This document shows positions 8,301 to 12,155 of a stretch of DNA of 12,155 nucleotides, one piece after another. The notes beneath the pieces are model-generated. The model saw only the letters and a program-made list of their open reading frames with translations, made no database searches and was not told the origin of the DNA. Source of the stretch: Saccoglossus kowalevskii (Eukaryota; Hemichordata; Enteropneusta; Harrimaniidae); NCBI RefSeq assembly GCF_000003605.2, contig NW_003128864.1, positions 108,559 through 120,713 on the forward strand. The letters are read 5' to 3'. The translations under genes and the position numbers were made by a program. Position 1 is the first letter of the stretch. Each line of letters begins with the position of its first letter.

Positions 8301-9973
8301 AATGGCAGAATTTAACAGCACTGTAAAGTACAATTTATAAATGACAGATTCATTCAGAGTTGCTCCCATCAAAGAACAGAAAGTACACACTTTTTTTACT
8401 TTAACTCCATTTTCATGAATCATAAATTATGATTGCATCAAATAAAAATTGAACATTTTATCACTTAGTTATTGCTAATGTGCTCAGTCTTTCTTCAAAT
8501 GATAAAAAAAACACATAAAATTGCACCCGACTTTATCAGTGCTATACGTTACGTCATAGGTATCTGATTGAAATGACATGTACACTGAGCACAGAAAATC
8601 TAAAGTTGTACACCATTAACTAAAAAGCATGCTGCCAGCTGAAAATACAGTGAGCATGGCAATGTGAGAAGACTGCCCTCATAAGAATCAATTCCGTGAT
8701 ATCATGCTGCAGGAGATCAAAACAGTTCAGTCAAGAGAAAGGCAGAATTGGATACGTCAAAAACAAGCCATGCATGGCACAGTCCCCGTTAGTTATCAAA
8801 TTTAAGATATATAGTTTTGTTTATAGTAATATAGCTGGAATATAACCATGTCAGGAATATGATTTTTTTAACATTAAAATGATTGACATTTGTATCTGAT
8901 CCTCAAACAAGTACTTGTCCATATTGAGAGATATTGCTCTGGAACAGCATTCAAAATCAGCCATTTTGAATACATGTATATATCTATAACATGATGTATA
9001 ACGAATATATAAAATTTGAATATAATCAGTCAAAGCATTTAGGATATGGTTCTAGAAGCCCAATCATTAGAACAAAATGGCCGCTAGTCAGCCATTTTGA
9101 ATCCAATCTGAAAAATAAAATGACGTGCATCAGGAACCTGTAATGTCTAATGTATGTTATAAGTTTGAACAAAATCCATCCATAAATGCAAGATATTTGA
9201 TGATTTTTTAGCACAAAAATGACCACCATTCGGCCATTTTGAATTGGATCGTCAAACGATGTATAATGAATATTTAAAATTTGAACATAATCAGTCAAAA
9301 CAAGTCAGAGATATGGGTCTAGAAGCCCATTCATTAAATGCCAGTCGGGCATTTTGAATGTTATCTGAAAAACTAAATTATTTGCATCAAAGTCCCATAA
9401 TGTCTAATGTATATATCAAGTTTGAACAAAATCCATCTGTAAACAACTGAGAAATGCTTGATTTTTATGATTTTTTGCATAAAAATGGCCGCCATTCGAC
9501 CATCTTGAATCAGATCGTGAAACAAATTGATGTGCATATGTATAATATCATGTGTGATGTATGTGTGAAGTTTGATTGTGATTGGTCAAGGTATTTCTAA
9601 GATACAGGTTCGCACACACGCATGCATGCACGCACGCACGCACGCAGGCACGGACACACACGCACGGACACACGGAGGTCAAAACATAAGTCCCTTTTTT
9701 CGGACTGCGTCCGAACGGGGACTAAAAAAACCTGTCAATAAACAAGCCGTTCTCTGATTGGTCTGAATCTTAGGGTCGGGTAGCCAATCAGACAGAATCT
9801 TCTAAGTAGCTTCACATTGACTCCATACATGTAGCTGTGCAATTTTAAGTGAAATAAAAAAATCCTATACTGACTGAAACAATTAAGTTTTACTCACAGT
9901 AAATAATACAAAGTATTTTTGATTGTTTTCTCCTACGCAATTATTCACCCATGGACAATGATGATCCATTCTT
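5179..9973 (-). CDS. ZDHHC3/7: ZDHHC3/ZDHHC7-like palmitoyltransferase, C-terminal half (4 exons, 5'-partial)
   Basis: Joined exons 9973-9898, 8129-8048, 5861-5731 and 5343-5179 give 454 nt, coding 150 residues plus a TAA stop. The product should be a multipass membrane enzyme, Golgi-type by family, that transfers palmitate from palmitoyl-CoA to protein cysteines through an acyl-enzyme on the DHHC cysteine. Seen directly: [16 protein letters not shown] at residues 1-16 with the catalytic Cys at 6, QKYFVLFT leading into TM3 (about 26-47), TM4 (about 61-83), VHSICTDET followed by GIEQLK (a TTxE-like motif across the last junction), and the C-terminus TTPYQYVV. All borders are GT..AG and intron phases are 2, 0, 1, 0. 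Known family members are near 300 residues, so about half is missing. TM1, TM2 and the first zinc-binding cysteines must lie past 12155. Two AATAAA signals follow the stop. The orthology group is secure; choosing between ZDHHC3 and ZDHHC7 is not meaningful in an invertebrate. Confidence 0.95.
5344..5730 (-). other. ZDHHC intron (phase 0) with an AGCGCCCTCT motif
   Basis: This 387-bp intron lies between the TM4 exon and the terminal exon, with GTGAGT at its 5' end and CTTGCAG at its 3' end. CAGCGCCCTCTGTAGG at 5507-5522 resembles a CTCF core when read on the minus strand. Confidence 0.85.
5731..5861 (-). CDS. ZDHHC3/7: ZDHHC exon encoding TM4 and the TTxE-adjacent segment
   Basis: The acceptor TTTTATCTGCAG precedes 5861 and the donor GTGAGT lies at 5730-5725. 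After the split Ser codon it reads [15 protein letters not shown], continues as a long hydrophobic TM4 with an internal FEGVLF, and ends in [11 protein letters not shown]. The order SPP, TM4, [10 protein letters not shown] is diagnostic for the ZDHHC3/7 group. A second AG six bases further in (TTGCAG) would shift the frame, so the first AG is used. Confidence 0.95.
5862..8047 (-). other. ZDHHC intron (phase 1), 2.2 kb
   Basis: The borders are GTAAGT at 8047 and CTGCAG ending at 5862. It contains a single diverged copy of the mobile-element core unit (6030-6126) and otherwise AT-rich DNA. No exon of another gene was found. A 65-codon minus-strand frame at 6061-6258 is produced by the repeat. 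Confidence 0.85.
6030..6126 (+). repeat. Solo diverged core unit of the 8781-9723 element family
   Basis: The order TGCAGCCATTCGGTCATCTTGA, CTGTCAAACGAA, TGTGTGACATAATGTATG, AAAGTTTGAACATGAATATG and CAGTCAAGG follows that of the last core unit at about 9486-9592 (GCCGCCATTCGACCATCTTG, CGTGAAACAA, TGTGTGATGTATG, GAAGTTTGAT, TGGTCAAGG). A small hairpin GTCCC-ATGTGA-GGGAC sits just upstream at 5989-6004. AAGTCCC at about 6174-6180 echoes the 3' part of the large element. Confidence 0.7.
8048..8129 (-). CDS. ZDHHC3/7: ZDHHC exon encoding TM3
   Basis: The acceptor TTTTCTCTCAG precedes 8129, and the donor GTAAGT occupies 8047-8042. It is read from the first base (phase 0) and starts [16 protein letters not shown], a hydrophobic helix, followed by a short luminal-side segment ending in INSQWS. 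One base carries over to the next exon (phase 1). MYIALIS is the signature start of this helix in ZDHHC3/7. The 82-bp length and both phases fit the flanking exons exactly. Confidence 0.94.
8960..9595 (+). repeat. Alternating A/B core units forming a ~265-bp dimer
   Basis: The anchor GCCATTTTGAAT (or close) occurs at 8960, 9091, 9233, 9348 and 9499, spaced 131, 142, 115 and 151 bp. Every second unit is more alike: units at 8960 and 9233 share ATGTATAA.GAATAT..AAAATTTGAA.ATAATCAGTCAAA and GGTCTAGAAGCCC, or close variants. Units at 9091 and 9348 share ATCTGAAAAA.TAAA, TAATGTCTAATGTAT and AAGTTTGAACAAAATCCATC. Dimer steps are 273, 257 and 266 bp. Minus-strand frames at 8851-9033 and 9026-9298, both starting MTDY, are by-products. 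Confidence 0.88.
9609..9677 (+). repeat. CA/CG-rich microsatellite (ACGC)n with ACGGACAC
   Basis: It has GCACACACGCATGCATGCAC, then four to five GCAC/ACGC units, then two CACGGACACA-type units. It lies directly after the last core unit and before the 3' hairpin, as an integral part of the mobile element. The plus-strand His/Arg/Thr-rich frame through it (9572-9757) is not a gene. Confidence 0.9.
9690..9725 (+). repeat. 3' terminal hairpin and CTAA end of the element
   Basis: An inner hairpin CGGAC-TGC-GTCCG (9701-9713) is nested within an outer GTCCC (9690-9694) / GGGAC (9718-9722) pairing. CTAA follows eight bases after the inner hairpin. A stem-loop followed by CTRR is the known Helitron 3' signature. 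The base after CTAA is A rather than the T usual at Helitron insertion sites. Confidence 0.65.
9754..9791. repeat. Short inverted repeat CTGATTGG / CCAATCAG
   Basis: CTGATTGG at 9754-9761 pairs with CCAATCAG at 9784-9791 across a 22-base loop. Each arm is next to a GAATCTT word (9765 and 9795). The repeat starts 31 bp beyond the mobile element's 3' TIR. It may be a tiny foldback or a chance pair of CCAAT boxes. Confidence 0.6.
9898..9973 (-). CDS. ZDHHC3/7: ZDHHC exon with catalytic DHHC motif
   Basis: The 3' splice site is a T-rich run ending in GCAG just before 9973. The first base completes a split codon (phase 2), then reading gives [18 protein letters not shown] and KYFVLFT. The catalytic Cys codon is TGT at 9957-9955. 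The donor is GTGAGT at 9897-9892. The sequence is nearly identical to vertebrate ZDHHC3/7 as I know it. The exon is only 76 bp, so it escapes length-filtered ORF detection. Confidence 0.97.
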
Positions 9974-12155
9974 CTGCAAAAAAAAAAAGATAAAAATATT
10001 GAAACAATCGTGAACACAAGGTTGCATCTTTAAATAAAAGCACAACCGTGGGTTTTAGAGCCAATGCTGTAAAATTCCCACTGAAGACAATGCATGATTA
10101 CAACCCATCATCATGCAATGAACTAATTGCACAGAAGACTTGCCAAGGCTCGGCATCATCAATTATATAAATATTATATTTACTTTAACATGATCAATGG
10201 ACCCAACAAAGTAGATCAGTATACCCTCCTTATAGAAAGACCTACTTCCTGCAATTTTGTTGTCAATCAGAGGAATATTCATCAATATTTCATGCATTTT
10301 GTATCCAAATGCCAGTACAAGTGATTAAATGTTGTTTTCTTAAATGAAATCTTATATCTCAGTGCAAAGTGCCGGAGGGAAACAAGACCATATATTCTAT
10401 TTGATAGCTTGGTGGCTGTGTGCAACAGTGTATATCTCAGTCATATTACATCCAGCAGATAACAAAGAAGCTGCAAGCAACATCTTTATCTGATTTTATT
10501 TATGCAGTCTTTTTTTTAAAGTAATCACAGAAGTAGCTCTTCAAGTTGTTCTATTATCACAACACTGTTTATCAATGTGTAACCATGGTGTAATAGAATA
10601 TACATTAAGTAATCAACAACTTAATTCTGGTCACATATTAGTACCAGAGATTCATTTTGCTAAATATTTGTGGTATACATACATGTACTAGGTGATAAAA
10701 CTATCACTATCTGCATTTCAGAAATGACCAATTTTAAGAAAATCAACTTAGACACGTACGGTACATGTAGAAGAAAAGTCATATTTAGACTTGGAACAAC
10801 GGAACCACGGAACCTAATATATGAACTGTTTACGTCATTCATGACAAAAACAATGTCATGTGAGTGTGAGGTTAGATTATCCTACTCATTATGCGTGTTC
10901 TGATCTTCTGTTTACAATGATCTTTCATATTCTATTCCGATAATTCAATGAATGAAACCTCTGGTTATATTGAATAAAAAACAGACTATGATTACCTACA
11001 ACCATTTTCTATAAAGTACTGATTATGACAGTACATGTATACGTTGTCTAAGTAGCCTGGTAATGAGTGTATGGCATTTGAGTTAAACTATATTGCAAGA
11101 ATAAAACAGACTGATGTTTTTGGGACTGCCTTATTTCATGCACCAGAATATATACATTTTTTTGTAACATGTCACCTGATCACCCTAGTGTATTGATATT
11201 AAAAAAGTAGTGCAGTTAGTGTTGTTCAAAATGAGGGTATAAACAATGAGTCAATCATAAAATCTCACTGGCTTCTTTGATGTTTTGCATGTACTTATTA
11301 AATCAATACATAACAGTCATAATAATATTAATCATTACAGGGAAACAAAGCAAATTTTCAGATTTACAAATAATCAATACAGTTTGCATAATTCAATAAA
11401 TTTCTGTTTAATTGCTGGTCAATAATTATTATAAGTATTATATAGTATGTAAACCACAGGCACGATATAAATTAATGCTTCTATTATATTTTTAATACCT
11501 GACTGACTTGTATGGGCGAGTTTATTCTGATGGTTAGCAAAATACTTTTTTTTCCCAATATCAATCACAGCTTGAAGGTAACTATACTCTTTAATCCCCG
11601 AGTCTTGTCAGAATAATAGAAGAGGATATGATGATTTGAATGCTATGGAAATAGAAATCTTAGGGAGAAAGAAGTATCAGTTACGATAAGCATGGTAAAC
11701 TCATTACATTTTATCTAATATGTACAATGTAGTCACATTCAAACTAGAAACTGTGATATATGCATGCATAGGTGTGGATGTGCTGACTGCAATGGCTGTG
11801 AACGAGGAGTGTCATTTTTAAGTGAGTATACACACTGGCTCTCAATGAAATGCCTGTATCACGGGCAAGAGCAAGGACATACTTATGGTAATATGGTCAT
11901 GATACTGCCTTAAATTGGAAGAGTGTAACTTGCATATATTTCGATCAAAAATGAGAACCCTGAATGCGTCTTCTTTTATTTACATTAAGTGTGTAGTCTT
12001 AAATACCTCAATGTCCAACCATAATGCATGGTAAATGGTGGTGGTTAGTTATGTACTGTTTTTATCATGAATTTCAGCATCAAACAGAAACAAGTATAGT
12101 TTACATTTGCTTAATGCGGCATTTACATGTACCGGTAGTAAAGCATTAACTGTGA
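9974..12155 (-). other. Upstream ZDHHC intron (phase 2), incomplete
   Basis: I searched both strands for the preceding ZDHHC exon (CPKC..KP.RAHHCSVCKRC type) and did not find it, so this 2.2-kb stretch is probably all intron. Short frames at 10127-10324 (plus), 10660-10842 (minus), 10670-10903 (plus) and 11764-11913 (plus, cysteine-rich at its start) lack any recognisable domain or splice context. TACATGTA palindromes are concentrated here and just before it. Confidence 0.6.

Larger units (their letters stand above)
8781..9723 (+). mobile_element. Non-autonomous element with 10-bp TIRs, tandem core and 3' hairpin (pearl/HINE-like)
   Basis: Perfect inverted ends AGTCCCCGTT (8781-8790) and AACGGGGACT (9714-9723) enclose 943 bp. 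Inside, in order, are a unique AT-rich start, a tandem core of about 130-bp units (roughly 8850-9595), a CA/CG microsatellite (9609-9677), GGAGGTCAAAACATAAGTCC, and a hairpin CGGAC-TGC-GTCCG (9701-9713) followed by CTAA at 9722-9725. No transposase is encoded. From family knowledge, an array of short units followed by a microsatellite and terminal hairpin is the plan of bivalve pearl elements and Helitron-related HINE/DINE elements. No target duplication is visible, which fits a Helitron-like mechanism. The insertion lies in a ZDHHC intron. Class assignment is inference; the borders rest on the TIRs. Confidence 0.7.
8130..9897 (-). other. ZDHHC intron (phase 0), 1.8 kb, hosting the mobile element
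   Basis: The borders are GTGAGT at 9897 and TTTTCTCTCAG ending at 8130. More than half of it is the 8781-9723 element. The remainder is AT-rich with no further signal, apart from a poly-A run at 8151-8161 and a CTGATTGG/CCAATCAG inverted repeat at 9754-9791. Confidence 0.88.

Noticed and set aside
8851-9298. Two minus-strand frames, both starting MTDY, that look like paralogous small proteins
   Set aside because: They translate successive copies of the tandem core (TCATAATCAGTCAAA-type segments). Their likeness is explained by DNA repetition, and the products have no domain.
9572-9757. Plus-strand frame rich in His, Arg and Thr
   Set aside because: It reads through the ACGC/ACGGAC microsatellite; repetitive residues such as HARTHA are simple-sequence artefacts.
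10660-10903. Overlapping 60- and 77-codon frames on opposite strands
   Set aside because: No recognisable motif, no splice or promoter context, and each is the shadow of the other.
11764-11913. Plus-strand frame with a cysteine-rich start (MHRCGCADCNGCERG), considered as a zinc-binding or secreted peptide
   Set aside because: It is only 50 codons, with no splice sites or signal peptide, and composition loses the cysteine pattern after 15 residues. It is also inside a predicted intron.
1-12155. CRISPR array, bacterial operon, tRNA or rRNA genes, viral polymerase or capsid genes
   Set aside because: Repeat spacing and unit divergence do not fit CRISPR. No box A/B or cloverleaf was seen, and no reverse transcriptase, integrase, transposase or viral motif was found in any frame. 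Spliced exons show animal nuclear DNA.

Overview
This window is eukaryotic nuclear DNA, almost certainly from a marine invertebrate animal. It is AT-rich and gene-poor, with no long open reading frame. Its coding signal is split into short exons with GT..AG borders, and the introns carry repeats. The exact clade cannot be fixed from sequence alone. The vertebrate-like protein, the tandem-core element ending in a CA/CG-rich microsatellite, and the recurring AGCGCCCTC and TACCGGTA words suit a mollusc, other lophotrochozoan, ambulacrarian or amphioxus-type genome.

The one clearly recognisable gene is on the minus strand. Four exons (9973-9898, 8129-8048, 5861-5731, 5343-5179) join in frame into the C-terminal 150 residues of a DHHC-type S-palmitoyltransferase of the ZDHHC3/ZDHHC7 (GODZ) group. 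They hold the catalytic DHHC motif, transmembrane segments 3 and 4, a TTxE-like motif and the C-terminal PYQYVV tail. The 5' half (TM1, TM2, first part of the cysteine-rich domain) is not visible and should lie beyond position 12155. Tandem AATAAA signals follow the stop.

Positions 1-1300 hold repeat-derived DNA that is less AT-rich: a degenerate AGTC-rich tract, a 58-bp direct repeat 707 bp apart, a perfect 26-bp inverted repeat, and a ~30-bp duplication. At 1926-2083 there is a probable plus-strand terminal exon with a short helical segment and a Ser/Asp/Glu-rich tail. It would be convergent with the ZDHHC gene. Between the two genes (2084-5085) lie AT-rich DNA, a C-tract repeat, and a 40-bp minisatellite with ten CCAAT boxes.

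The ZDHHC introns carry a 943-bp non-autonomous element (8781-9723). It has 10-bp terminal inverted repeats, a core of alternating ~130-bp units forming a ~265-bp dimer, a microsatellite, and a 3' hairpin followed by CTAA. This layout resembles Helitron-related, pearl/HINE-type elements. A single diverged core unit sits in a neighbouring intron at about 6030-6126. I found no prokaryotic system, CRISPR array, tRNA, rRNA or viral gene.
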